DNA from: Bombardia bombarda
Taxonomy: Eukaryota > Ascomycota > Sordariomycetes > Sordariales > Lasiosphaeriaceae
Direction of reading: 5' to 3'
Length of the DNA stretch: 64,000 nt
Assembly: GCA_030512295.1 (NCBI GenBank)
Contig: JAULSR010000002.1
Location: 7,688,001-7,752,000 of the forward strand
Shown here piece after piece: positions 21,201 to 32,516 of this stretch (positions are counted from its first letter, which is position 1; each line of letters begins with the position of its first letter). Below the pieces are notes generated by a model, which was given only the letters and a program-made list of their open reading frames with translations, had not been told where the DNA came from and did no database searches. Made by a program: the position numbers and the translations under genes.

Positions 21201-23796
21201 AGAACTCCACGCCAAAGCCAGGTGGTGCCTCGATGCCCGTCGACACTCAGAGCCCCGTACGGCGATTCGTTCAATTGGCCGGCCCTCGCGGAGGTTGAGC
21301 CGGTGATGGTGTGCGAGATCAGGGAGTGTTGGCATTTTTTTCTCTATTGGACGCCCCATCACTTGCTGGGGGCACAAACAAGACAAAAAGGGTAATATTC
21401 CACAAAGAAACTTCGCAAGCGGGGCCCTTGGCGGACTGGTAGGACGGGCGGGAGACGGTCCGGGACGGCAAACGCTCTGAATGAGGTTTTACAGTGAGGG
21501 GGGATGGCACAATAGCACGGCAAAGTTTGCTCTCCTCCTCTGTCAATTGTCCGTCGCGTCCAACTGGGGCCTGGTGGCCACGCCAATGTTGGTTGAATCG
21601 TAGGTGGAAGGAACCGAATGGCTCGAGAGGCAGGGGATCGACCGCGGAAACAGGACACGCTTGTGCAAGGTACGCGGCGGCGCAGGGCGAATCAGCAGAG
21701 GCAAAATAGATGACCTGCCATCCATCCAAGATCCCAGGGCTTCTGTTTTTTTTTTTCTCTCGAAGGGTACGAAAACTCAACAGGTACAAGGCCATCTCGC
21801 AACAAGTATCCTGCACACAGTACATATGCTACTGTTTGGGTTGACAGATGGACATGCAGCCTCCCCAGTAAACATAACTGGATTGACCACTCGTCAAACG
21901 CACATGTTTGCCAATAACAAGCCAGGCAGTGCGTAGACAGTCGCCATCACTTGACCGCTTGTCTGGGCTGTTTGTCAGAGCCGGCACTTGACACGAGAGG
22001 GTAGGTGGTTGCCTGCTTCTTTAGCTGGTGTCGGTGAAGGACTAAAGTGTAAAATGCATGTTTTTCTTTTGGTGTCATATTCATGCGAGTCTCGCAGGAA
22101 CGGTGACCACCAGCCGGGCCCGGTTCACTGGCCTGGGTCGACCCAGGAAACAGAAGAGGGCTACCAGGTTAGCAGGGAGGTTAGGTTGTAGTGTACTGTG
22201 AATTCTGGACTTTTGTGCCGCGCCGTTTTGCTCTCGGAGGCTTTCTTGGTCGTGCGTGCGCTTGTCCATTTTAGGACCGGTAAGCTATCAGATCGGCTGG
22301 ACAAATATCCATTTGCAACAAGAGAAGGCGGAAGGTTGCCTAGAGGCGGAAGGAGGATTAAAACAGTGCGAGAAACGGCAGGTTTCAAGATAATGACAAG
22401 TTTGAGGCGGAAAGCGACCGCCTACGTCAATGGCGCAAAGAAAAAAGTACTGCTGGTTATCGCGTATGCGAATGGGGGAGCCGCACAAATGAAATCGGAT
22501 GTGCAGTCAAATCGCAAATCGCCATTGGAGGGCTAAGGGTGGAGGTCGGCATTCTCCCTTCTCACATCAGCTTCCTTCAAGCCAAAAAATGTGTTTTTTT
22601 TTTTTTCTTCCTCTGGGGCCAAGGAGATTGAAGTCGGAGAAAGTCGACCCCGGGAAGTTTTACCGTGAAGGAAGGAAAGACTCTGAAGGAAGCGAGCTTG
22701 GGACCTTGGGAAGGCGCGGTGAGAGTTGAGCCGGCATGTTCCGCCCACATCTGATTGGCCGCTTTGGTCATGTTGGTCATGGCGGGATTCTTATTCCGCT
22801 CGTTCCAGGGTTGGCATCAGGGTTGACTTCCGTCTGACGCAGCTAAGAAAAAATGTTAACAGCCACGGCGGGGCAGCGCAAGAAAAGGCCCCGCATCTCC
22901 TTGCCCGATTTCCCAGTTTCTTTCACACCGGTATTTACGCCGCCGCCCTCCACAGGCCTTCTGTACTGACAATATTTGATGACCTTTGTGGTAAAATCTG
23001 AGGGGCTCGGAGTGCAGCTCTATTACCGTGACACGTCGATTGTCAATTGTTATCCGGCATGTGGCTGGGAAGCGGGTGGGCTTCGGAAGTTGTTGCTTGG
23101 AGCTGTCTGCTAAGCATTATGGACGTGCCCCAGCTGCCTCCTAACAGTGGGCCGATACGAAATACTCTCGCAGATTCCATCGGGCCCCGAGCTTCAGCGA
23201 CCTTCCACTTCCGAGCCCTGAAAGAGAGCGAAGCGAGCTGTGGCACTGGCACCCTGTCCCAGTTGACCAATTCTGGAGCTTGCTTCTTCCATTGTGCGAC
23301 TCTTTTCTCTTCAGGTTTTTTCGCTGTATTCTTTTATGCACGTTTTTTAAGACTCGTTTTTAAAGACTGTAAACTGAGCGCTTCATCGTCCTTCTCCGAA
23401 CTCGGTCGACAATGCGGCACGAGGCCATTGTAAAGAAATCCTCGGCAGTGCGGGGACAGAATGTCATCTCTGGGCCAGTCGCAAAAACATCACATTCGAC
23501 TGACTGCTCTGGGTAAAGTTCGACGAGACTGACCCTGGGCATCCACCTTCCCTATTCGCCCACGATTGGCTCCAACGCTCTGGCCTGGGCCCCGCCCGCG
23601 CCCCCTTCCCGTTCACTTCCTTCCGCGGCGATGGTTGGTTGGCTGGCACCCTTGCTCGTCGCGCACCTGGGGGAGCTCTCGAGAGCTCGAAGCTACTCCA
23701 ACCTCAACCTGGGGATAGCTTTGCCAGCTTGTCAGTGGTGCAGTGGCCGGGTCGCAGCAACTCTCCTTCCCCGGTCCTGCCCCCATACATGATATA

Positions 23797-23816
23797 GTAC
23801 ATGTACAGTACATGTT
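23797..23816. repeat. Overlapping GTACATGTAC / AGTACATGT palindromes
   Basis: A cluster of self-complementary GTAC units within 20 bp. A similar TACTGTAC cluster lies at 28952-28979, so the unit recurs on both sides of the gene at 25369. Confidence 0.5.
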
Positions 23817-24713
23817 GCTGTCATCCAACCTGGTGTAGACACACGGCGGCGCAGGTGATATCGAAGACCTCACCTATTGGCATCCCTCATCCAGGTTCCA
23901 TGTCGGCTTTTCTACGGACGGTCTCCCCACGGTCTCGTCACTATCTCCATGTCCTCACAGGGTTGGGTATGTCGAGGCAGATCTGTCGTTGTATCTTAAA
24001 CACAGGCGCCAGAGTCAGACAGACAATCTTCTCAGTTGCTTTTTTCTGTTGTCGGGTCTGCAACGAGTCGAGAAAAATCGATTGGCTCTGGCGCTTCCTG
24101 TATGCTCCTGTTCCAGCGACATAGGCTCTGACCGACCTGCCAACCCAGCCACCGCTACCAATCGGTCAGTCCCCACACCCGACGATATCATACCCTATCG
24201 TGCCCGATTATTACACGTGGTGCCAGTCTGGCACAACCGACATCTGAGACTGCCGTCCACTTCTCGACAGATAGTCCACGTATGAAGCTGTGTGTGCTTT
24301 TTTTTTAAAAAAAAAAATTTTTACCGCCCATTTGCCTAACGATTGCGCTGCAAGTGTGATGAAGGGTTGAACTTGACCACTCAAGAAACAACAAACAACC
24401 CCACGCATCGTTCCTCAGTGCCTGATCTTGCAGCATCCGTAGCAGCAGCAAGAAGGGTCCTACACTAGTACACTGTCTGTAGCTGTTTGTTGACACATGG
24501 GAAGCAATTGAAAGATACAAAGACGAGTCTGCGTGGAGCATGTGCAAAGGGAGGCTTCCTTTCTTCGTCAGCCATAGGTAGCGACACACCCGAGGGATCA
24601 GCGCTCATTTCCCCCAGGGTTCTGACGGCGGAAACAAGACAGCAAAACTTCGTCCCGACCAGGACGCCACGCCGACCCTTCCATCGTCATAGGGGAGGGC
24701 AGAACAAAGTACA

Positions 24714-24782
24714 AAGGTACAAAGGTACAAGGCCTTGTGTGCACCAAGGTACTTTACCTTATTTTAGGTACCTTCGTACCTT
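24714..24782. repeat. Inverted repeat of GGTAC units
   Basis: The arm at 24714-24728 (AAGGTACAAAGGTAC) is complementary in 14 of 15 positions to 24768-24782. Further GGTAC and GTACC units lie between and beside the arms. Transcribed, it would form a hairpin of about 15 bp with a 39-nt loop. Confidence 0.6.
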
Positions 24783-25368
24783 CGTTCCTTCCCTAGCACC
24801 CACGCCAACCGTCCACTGCTGGTCGCGCTTGTCTCGTGGAGAACAGGCCAGCCCTGATTCTTGGGTGCCCGTGTTTTTTTTTTATCGTCTGGGCTGGGCT
24901 GGACTTTCCTTGCGCCCCGTTTTACCTCCCTCGCCTTTGCGCCTGCCCCGCAAGAAGGAAAAAAAAAAATTATCATCGCGCGCCGCTGGAACCCAATCGC
25001 TCCTCCCCACAACTCCCTCCTCCCACTCACTGGCTTGCTCGCTGGCGCACTTCGCTGCACCTCCACCACATCATTGCAGCTACTGCCGGACTGCCAGACT
25101 GGCTCAAAAACTGGCTGATGCCCTGGTCCTTGCCGTTCGTTCGCCAACAGCTATCGTCTGTTTTGTTTCGTCTGAACCCCCAACACACAAATATCTACCC
25201 ATACCCCGCCACCTTCCCACCTCTCGACTTTAAACGCCTTCCGCACAACAGCAGCATTACTCGCACTAGCTACCAAGCCTACCAACCAGACCACAAGCCT
25301 GCATGTCCGACATCGCGACTTTTTGACACTTGCACCGTCGGCACCAACAAAAATCCCGACGTCCCATC

Positions 25369-27083
25369 ATGTCGCCCAAGCTGAAGCCATTGATACTGCC
25401 GCAGCTGGTGGAAGAGCGGAGGAAACAGGAGCTCCAGCATCAACAACTAAACGACGCCGAGCACGCCTACATGTACTCGTCCCACAGCTCCTCCTCGTCC
25501 GATATTGCGTCGCCCTCTCCAGTAACGCCCACCTTTTCGCGCAATGGCAACGCCAGATATTCTGCATCAGCCTCTACTTCCTCGCTGGAGACGATGCCAT
25601 CCTCATGCTCCGAAAGTCCTGCCTCGCCCATGCAGCCTCCTGCGCACAACAATAATAGCAAGGCCAGCAGCAAGTCACAGCTCCCCGACGTCCAGGAAGA
25701 TCCGCTAGAGAGAGAAGAGGATGAAGACACCACCCCTGTTCCCGGCTATGGCGATAGCGAGTTCGGCCTCTACGATTGCCTGTGTACGTTGCGGCCCCAT
25801 CACACACTCCCCCTTCTTTGTTCCTAATCTCTTCTATCTGAACAGGCGTCGAACCATGTCGGCACCACGAAGATCTCACCCACAGCGCAACCTCGCACTC
25901 GTACATGCCTTCTGAGCTCGACCTGGACTTCTTTATCGTCTCGCGTGGTGGAAATTCGCGACAAAAGACGAGGCGCCATGGCTCCGACGCAGGCTTCTCG
26001 AGTTGGGGAACGCGGCTGGGCTCAAAGCTCCCCAGCTTGCCGCGTTGGGGGTCCACGTCTCGGCGAAACCAGTTTGCTTTTTCTCCCGCTTCCGACCCGT
26101 ACCTGGACCAGCGTCCCGGCTTCTCTCGAACCGCCTCAAGCAGGTCCTCGTCAATCTCAGTCCCTATACAGACCCTATCAGACCGCGCAAACGAGCCGCC
26201 CCTTCCGGCCACGCCTGCTCTCTCATTTTATGAAAGCACCGACAGTGTTGTCCTCCCTTCGCCGCTCGATGCCATGCAAGCAACGGTTGGAAGAAGTCTA
26301 GAACGGGAACGCGCCATGGCTACGACTCCCCTGCTCCCACCTTTAATGACCGACTCAGCAGCTCGCCAGTCGCAAACGAACTCGTTGCAACCCTCGCCGT
26401 TGCAATCGCCCAGTATCGCACCGTCCCCCTTCCCGGAACTTTGGGCGCCTTCACCCCAAACTTACCCCACACCGCCACTGAGCACCAAGGCCTCGGTCTC
26501 GTCCTTCCGCCGTGGGACTGTCTCTAGCACCACGAGTGACATTCCCTCGCCCATCCCATTTCTCCTCGATCACCAAGATGCATGGTCTGATCGTCTGGGA
26601 CATGCAAACTTTACAATTGAGCCCAAACCGTACACGCCCGAGATTGCAGATCTTGGTACGCTTCAGCTGTTCCACGACGATTGGAATCATGCCAAGATCA
26701 ACTACACCAGACATCTTGTACGGACTGGAGAGCACTATGGCGCCACCTCCAAGACGTATGTTCTCACCGAGGCAAAGTGGGACGAAATCGATCGTGAATG
26801 GCACAAGGCGGAGGACGAGCTCGTTCAGCGGCTAAATCCACGAGGAAATGGGGACAGCATCAAGAGCCTACATCTACGACGCGTCACGGAAGAAATGTTC
26901 CCGGCGGCCATTCCGCGAATGCTCAGCGACGATGGCAAGTTCCCAGAGCGCGGCGATGTGGATATCGTTGGGCCCATGGTGCGAGACGCCGTCATGGTGC
27001 GTGGTGGCCATGACGAAAAGAAGCACGGCAGCGCTTCTGTCTGGCTCAAAAACTTGGCCGAAAAGGTCGGCCTACGGAGATGA
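25369..27083 (+). CDS. Conserved fungal Ser/Pro-rich protein of unknown function (550 aa)
   Basis: Exon 1 is 25369-25783 and exon 2 is 25846-27083, joined in frame through a 62-bp GT-AG intron. The first 350 residues are Ser/Pro/Thr-rich and probably disordered, with many SP sites and an acidic patch (DPLEREEDEDTTPVPGYGD). A compact C-terminal part of about 160 residues looks folded: FHDDWNHAKINYTRHLVRTGEHYG, YVLTEAKWDEIDREWHKAEDELV and DVDIVGPMVRDAVMVRGG. I do not recognise the family; fungal annotations commonly describe relatives only by composition. There is no signal peptide or membrane helix. The flanking non-coding space (7.1 kb upstream, at least 2.7 kb downstream) is unusual and suggests complex regulation. 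Confidence 0.8.
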
Positions 27084-29761
27084 CCAACACCATCAAACCT
27101 TCCGGCAGGCTGGATGGAACTTGAGGCCTGGCGCCCTGGGCGGGGCCTCCTCAACGTTCAACGGCAAATCGGGCTGTAAATGTACCGTGCAATGTTACTT
27201 GCGCAATGACGCCGTTCACGATCTAATGACGAGCTACGACGCACGCTAGACTTTTTGACGCGAACACTCCTTTGGCACGACAATTTCTTTGGGTTCTGTT
27301 TTTCTTTTTTGATCGGTTTTAAATTTTCTACCAAACTCGAGATACCCCACCAGCATACATACATCATTTGGCCTTGCTTTTACTCTAGACTTTGCCGGGC
27401 CTCTTTTTGATGTCTTTGGCTTTTTGTTCCCCATAAACTTGCTTTGTTCTGCAACCCGCCGCCATGTTTTACGTGGCTGGCAAACTACCACACACTACTG
27501 TGTCAGATTTTCTAATTTACTGTCTAAATATCAGCGCGATGGTTCTGCCGGGGCACATAAGCCAGCAGCATCGCAAATGTACATACCTGCCTGCATACAT
27601 ATACACCCTTAGATATTTTGTGTCATACACACACACCTAACTTTCCCTTGTATCTCAAAAAAATTGTGATGATGGATAGGCGGACGGCATGGGTTGCATC
27701 GGGTTGGACCGGGCTGGACTGTATTTGGAGTGTATTGGACTGGATCGGATGATCTTGACGTGGGGGAGGGGGGTGTTATACGACTACTGTGTACTGCGTG
27801 ATCATGAGTGGGAAATATATGTGACATTTCTTAGCGAGCGGGGTTCGTGGTACATGGACCACACACAGCATTTGGGTTGGGGTTGGTGTTTGGGTTACGT
27901 TACTCGGGCCTGTACTAGAAAAAGAAACAGAGGTGGGGATGGGACGGGGGACTGGTGTTTGTGGTGCAATCCCGGATGGACGGGGGGGTTTGATAGGGCG
28001 GGAGGACAAAAAGAATTGAAGGCATCTTGCCGTGTGCAACTATTACTTCGTGTCTCTACTACTTGTTGCTTGCCCATGCTGTTGTGCACCATTATGTGCC
28101 TTGCCAGGTTGTGTTAGGTTATCTGTTTGGCTAGAATGCATCCAGCCGTGCTCGATGGAAGAAGGGGAAGGGAGGGCGCACAAGGGCGGGGTTAATGTGG
28201 GCATGAGAGAGGTGAATTCATGGGTGGTGGATGGAGAGGGACAGCTCAGGTTGCGTCATTGCATAGGTAGGCAGTGGTATAAGGATTGGATGTCGTCGAC
28301 TGCTAGCCAGGCACGTAGAATATAGAGGTGAAGCTATCGTGACGTGGTGAAGGGGGCTTGGCGATAATCAGGATAGGCTAAGGAGAGACGAGTGAAGCAA
28401 GGTGCTGATCAAAGCCTGCAATTATATTCAAGCTATCCAACCCAATCGATGACCTAGTTGATGAACGATGATGGGGATTTGCAGCTATGTTGAAGATCAT
28501 TGGGTTCATGATCATCTGATTTACTGGAAAAAGGTTTCGACTAATAGCTCCAAACAAACGGGACTTTTAGACTTTACCAAGATACATTAGCACCATGTCG
28601 TAGTTCATCCAAGCTCGAGCTGGTACATTCAGTTAAGTACGGCTTAGCTCCCGTCCCACTTAAAGAGAAAAGAAGGTTTGAAACAGTGAGTCACTGGTCT
28701 CAGCCCGAACCACCCATTCATTCATGAAGAACAGATGCTCTAAGTGAAAGAACAGCGTTTGGATATGTTCTATTCGTCCTCACATATTATTTTTCTTCCG
28801 TGTGTCATCAAGAATGATTGCGAGTGCAAACGGCCTCCGACATTGAGGCGAAACACGTGGCGTCCAACGGGGCTTCGTCCCGTCCGCCACACGCGCACCC
28901 AGTTTTCGGGCGGCTGCGGGAGCTAGCCGTCTTGGGACCGCGGGTGTTTGTGTACTGTACATACAGTACAGTACTGTACCTAGAGGTGGTCGTCCAGCGT
29001 CTTACAGGCACAGACCCGTGTCAAGCCCGCGTTTCTCATAAATGACGTGGGGGAAGGTGTCACGACAAAGTATCTGCCAAGTACATGCATTATTAAGACA
29101 TGGAAGAGGAACCCTTGTGTCCAAGTTACCTACTATGAAAGACCTAAAAGGTTGAGGATAAAAAGTATTGTTCTGGATCATGAAATTATGTGTACCTTCC
29201 AGTGTCGCCCGCATTTCTTTTGTTAGTCCCAACCTTGTGCATGTCAGACATTGTCAAGCAATGTTGCATGTCTTGCGGGCGTTTTGCTGTCCTTTCTTCA
29301 GCTTCAATTCTTTTCTTTGTTTTCTTTGACGAACTAGCGCAATGAGTGCGCCCGAGACAAACTGATACTGACCGACCCACAGCCGCAGCGGGAAGAGACA
29401 ATGGCGGCGTCCAACTGCGAAAGACAGCTGATACCACATAGTCTACCACTTAGCAATGCAGTAGTAGTGCGTAACTGATATGCTGCTCGGCCGTGTGCAG
29501 CTTCATAAACACGCTTACTGTGTACACACACGGCATGCACACGCAAGCTTCAAAGCATATGTGGACAGCATCAACAGTTGATAGGTCAGATCTTAGGAAC
29601 CTTTTCATGAACTGTGGCCTGTTTCAGCCACTGTTACCATGGCGTCCGGCTGCAGCCGTGATCAGGCGAGCAGACGTCTTGATGATGCTATCCATGAGTC
29701 TGATGGCTACTACAAAGCAACAAAAGGTCGGCGACACCGCCATGGCTTCTAGAAGAATGTC
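27084..29761. other. Intergenic, no supported gene
   Basis: This starts with the probable 3' untranslated region of the upstream gene. The stretch 27685-27780 has irregular repeats of GGACTGG-like units. A GTAC palindrome cluster lies at 28952-28979. No coding frame is convincing. Confidence 0.5.
28952..28979. repeat. Cluster of GTACTGTAC palindromes
   Basis: Several overlapping copies of the self-complementary unit GTACTGTAC / ACAGTACTGT within 28 bp. It resembles the 23797-23816 cluster. Confidence 0.55.
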
Positions 29762-30901
29762 TCAGGTCTTAATCATCGGCTGTGAGACTTGCAGCGAATG
29801 ATTGTGGTCAGCAAAGTCATCAGGGGAACACTGACCAGGTACATCTACCATCACACTCGCGTCGCTAAATGTCTGCTAATGCTTAGCAGTGTTTCTACAT
29901 ATCTACTAGATACACCGTAGGTCAACACCTACCTGCATGTCGTGGAACTTACAGATAGAGCCCTGCATCCACAGCATCAAGACAGAAGGACATTGTCCCT
30001 TACTACATGTTAGGCTGTGTTGTCCTTCTGCAATTTTTCGATGAGTTTGAAGCATTGGATATAAACTGCTAAGCGAAAATTTAAGTGTAGTACTGATAGG
30101 AAAAAGATTGAAGATTATTATATACCTTGGTCTATCATTTGCATGAACCAACTCGGAGAACCAGATCCAGGCAGTCAGAATTCCTATTAATACCATGGCT
30201 GTTAGGCTGTTTGTAACAATAGCGCCGTATGTCAGTAGTACTTAATCATATGATGGTCATTTGAACAACCATGGGCTCTTACAGTAGTTCTACTGCCTCA
30301 TAAACCAACAGATGCCCATTTACTTTATCTGGAATCAACTTGGACGAAGATCATACCTGCTAGGTACCTTTTGTCCGTCTGCCTCTAACTGGCAAGGCGT
30401 GGGTTTCACAGATTACACAACTTCCGACCCGACCCGACCGTGTCCCAGCCCCGAGGTTCAAAAAGTACTAAATGTGACACATTTATCGCATGCTGACCTC
30501 GGGTCCAGCCAAAGCCGTCACCAGTCCTGCACGTGTTCAATTTCTCAGGAAATGGGGAACAATTCAATAGTGCAACCTACATAATAGTGAAACGATGACG
30601 GGGTACCAACTTGGAGGGCAGCACAGAGATGAGGGACCTCAGTTTCTTCAAGCCATGTCTGCTGTCTGGGATTTCTGATTTGCTGCTCTAGTGTTTCGAG
30701 ACAACTACGAACCCGATAATACGGTACCACCACTCCCTTGGCCGAAATTATCCTATTGGCAGCCCGGGGCACTCTTGTTTCACCCGACTTGGCATAGTTG
30801 TGGTGACATGCGCCAGTCATAACTTGACTTAGTACTGGGTTCCACAGCCTGGCACAGCACAATCTTACCCAGACCACAAACATAAACTTAGTACAAGGCA
30901 T
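29762..30901 (-). CDS. Unrecognised, possibly multi-exon coding region
   Basis: Several minus-strand segments have protein-like composition and plausible splice sites. One lies within 30901-30590 (VPYYRVRSCLETLEQQIR, TWLEETEVPHLCAALQ). Another at about 30223-30125 has a hydrophobic stretch (SLTAMVLIGILTAWIWFSEL) followed by a GTATAT donor. A third at about 30093-29955 (SLYPMLQTHRKIAEGQHSL, CPSVLMLWMQGSI) ends at a GTAAGT donor. The last reads QTFSDASVMVDVPGQ to a stop at 29762. I cannot assign a family or connect all exons, and the segment between 30590 and 30225 is unclear. It could be a real intron-rich gene or a decayed one. Confidence 0.3.
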
Positions 30902-32516
30902 TGCAGCTCACACATCAACCCTATAGTGTGCAATACCCGTAGCTTAACGTCATACATAGGGCAGAAGCCGGTCAAGGGGCTTCTCGACGATCCGATAGTT
31001 GTCGGTGTTCTATGATAACCGTACTTGTTGGAAGTGCAGACATTTGAAACTGCTTTTTACTTGGGTAGGTAATTAGAATAGACGAAACTTGGCGGTCCTC
31101 ATATGATACCCCACCTTTTTAGGCTTGATAGACATACGTTCCTTGAAGGTTAACCTGTCCCGGTGACTCGGGCTTGGGCTAGATGGTTTGAAGGCGTTTA
31201 TAGACTCTGCAGAGGTCATACACTAAGCCTGGGCAGTCGATGCGCCGCTGAGAGAGGAGCTGTAAGTTCGACATGGCGACGGATGACAGATTTTGCTGGG
31301 TTTAAGTCCATGATAGTCAATAGCTAGTACTAGCTTGCCAATTTCTTGTCTAATCCCGCCGTCAGAGTATATTGAAGTTCACATGATCTAAGATATCGGG
31401 CTGATTCGATGTTTGGGTCATAGATTCCCAGCTCCCCGGTCAATGACGTAGTTTCCATTCCGGTTGTGTCCTCCCCTGCCGGTACCTCCCACGTCTACAC
31501 TCAACGTTAAATCATAGCTCTAACCGAGGGTGTCGTTGTAAGACATACCGACTACTATTCTAATTCACCGTATTTCAAGTTTCTCCAAATCACTCTTTTT
31601 AACATGTATTTCTTCGAGCAATCTACATCTCAATTGGGTGTTAAGTGGCGGGAGCATTGTTGACATGTAGACACTTCAAATTGTCGTTTGTTAATGTGCT
31701 TTTGCAATAACACGCATGTTGCAACTCTTCAATGCTTGGCGTGCATGATTCCACACAATGATTTTCACAGCGACGCGACTTTGTGGCTGTTTACCTATCT
31801 GGTAAGCGTTCTTGGTGTTTATGCTGCTGACACAGGGTGCCTCAACCCAATACGAAGCAAAGGCACACCGACTTCTTGCCAAGATGGGCCGGATTTGGGA
31901 CCAACGATGCCCAAAAGCGACAAGTCTGATTCGCAGACATTGGGGTTTTGGCCAATCCGTGGAGTCCACATCACGGACAACGGGCATCAAGGCCTTAAAA
32001 GTGGCACTCGGCCGATGGGCGTGCGTACAGACGGCAGGCCGCTAGGGCCGTATCGCAATTTATGAGCTAACCAGGAAGGCAGGTGATGGGGTTTTGGGGG
32101 GCAAGTGACAAAGCAGGGTAGCAGGGCCATGTCGGCGCCAAGCAGAAAAGGAGCTGCACAGCCATGCCGGGCCCCGCTCCCAAGAACCCTCGGCGTCGTG
32201 TTTGCGCCGCCGTGATAGGACGGCCCATCGGCGGACGAGGGGGGCCAGGACGACGGCCAAGGCGTGGGCCATGGATTTGCTGCTGCACTTTGCACTTGGC
32301 GGACATAGGCGGCGGCGACATCCATCACTCCAGGATAAGGGGGATGGGGGATGGGGGATCCATTGACTGACAAACGCCACCCTGCCATGTCGGTACATGT
32401 ATTAAACCTGTGGCATGTGTCTGGCCGCTTCCATTGTTTCTGTTTCTCCCCCCTCGCACTGCATCACCTCTGCCCGAGATCAACAAGATCGCTCCTGATA
32501 AACACACTCGTATTGA
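30902..32516. other. Intergenic, upstream of the ENA-type ATPase
   Basis: AT-richer sequence to about 31800, then GC-rich sequence approaching the ATPase start. Open frames here lack coding character. The right end is presumably the ATPase promoter. Confidence 0.5.

Larger units (their letters stand above)
18217..25368. other. 7.1-kb region without recognisable genes
   Basis: No frame in this stretch has homology I recognise or sustained codon bias, although several short frames occur. It holds an AC repeat (18537-18553), many homopolymer runs including a T9-A11-T5 block near 24298-24322, a GTAC palindrome cluster near 23797-23816, an inverted repeat at 24714-24782 and pyrimidine-rich sequence leading to the gene at 25369. 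It may contain a very long promoter or leader, or non-coding RNA. Confidence 0.5.

Noticed and set aside
24487..25233. 248-codon plus frame upstream of the 25369 gene
   Set aside because: Low-complexity Pro/Arg/Ser sequence running through homopolymers and the GGTAC repeats; no conserved motif. Probably promoter or leader.
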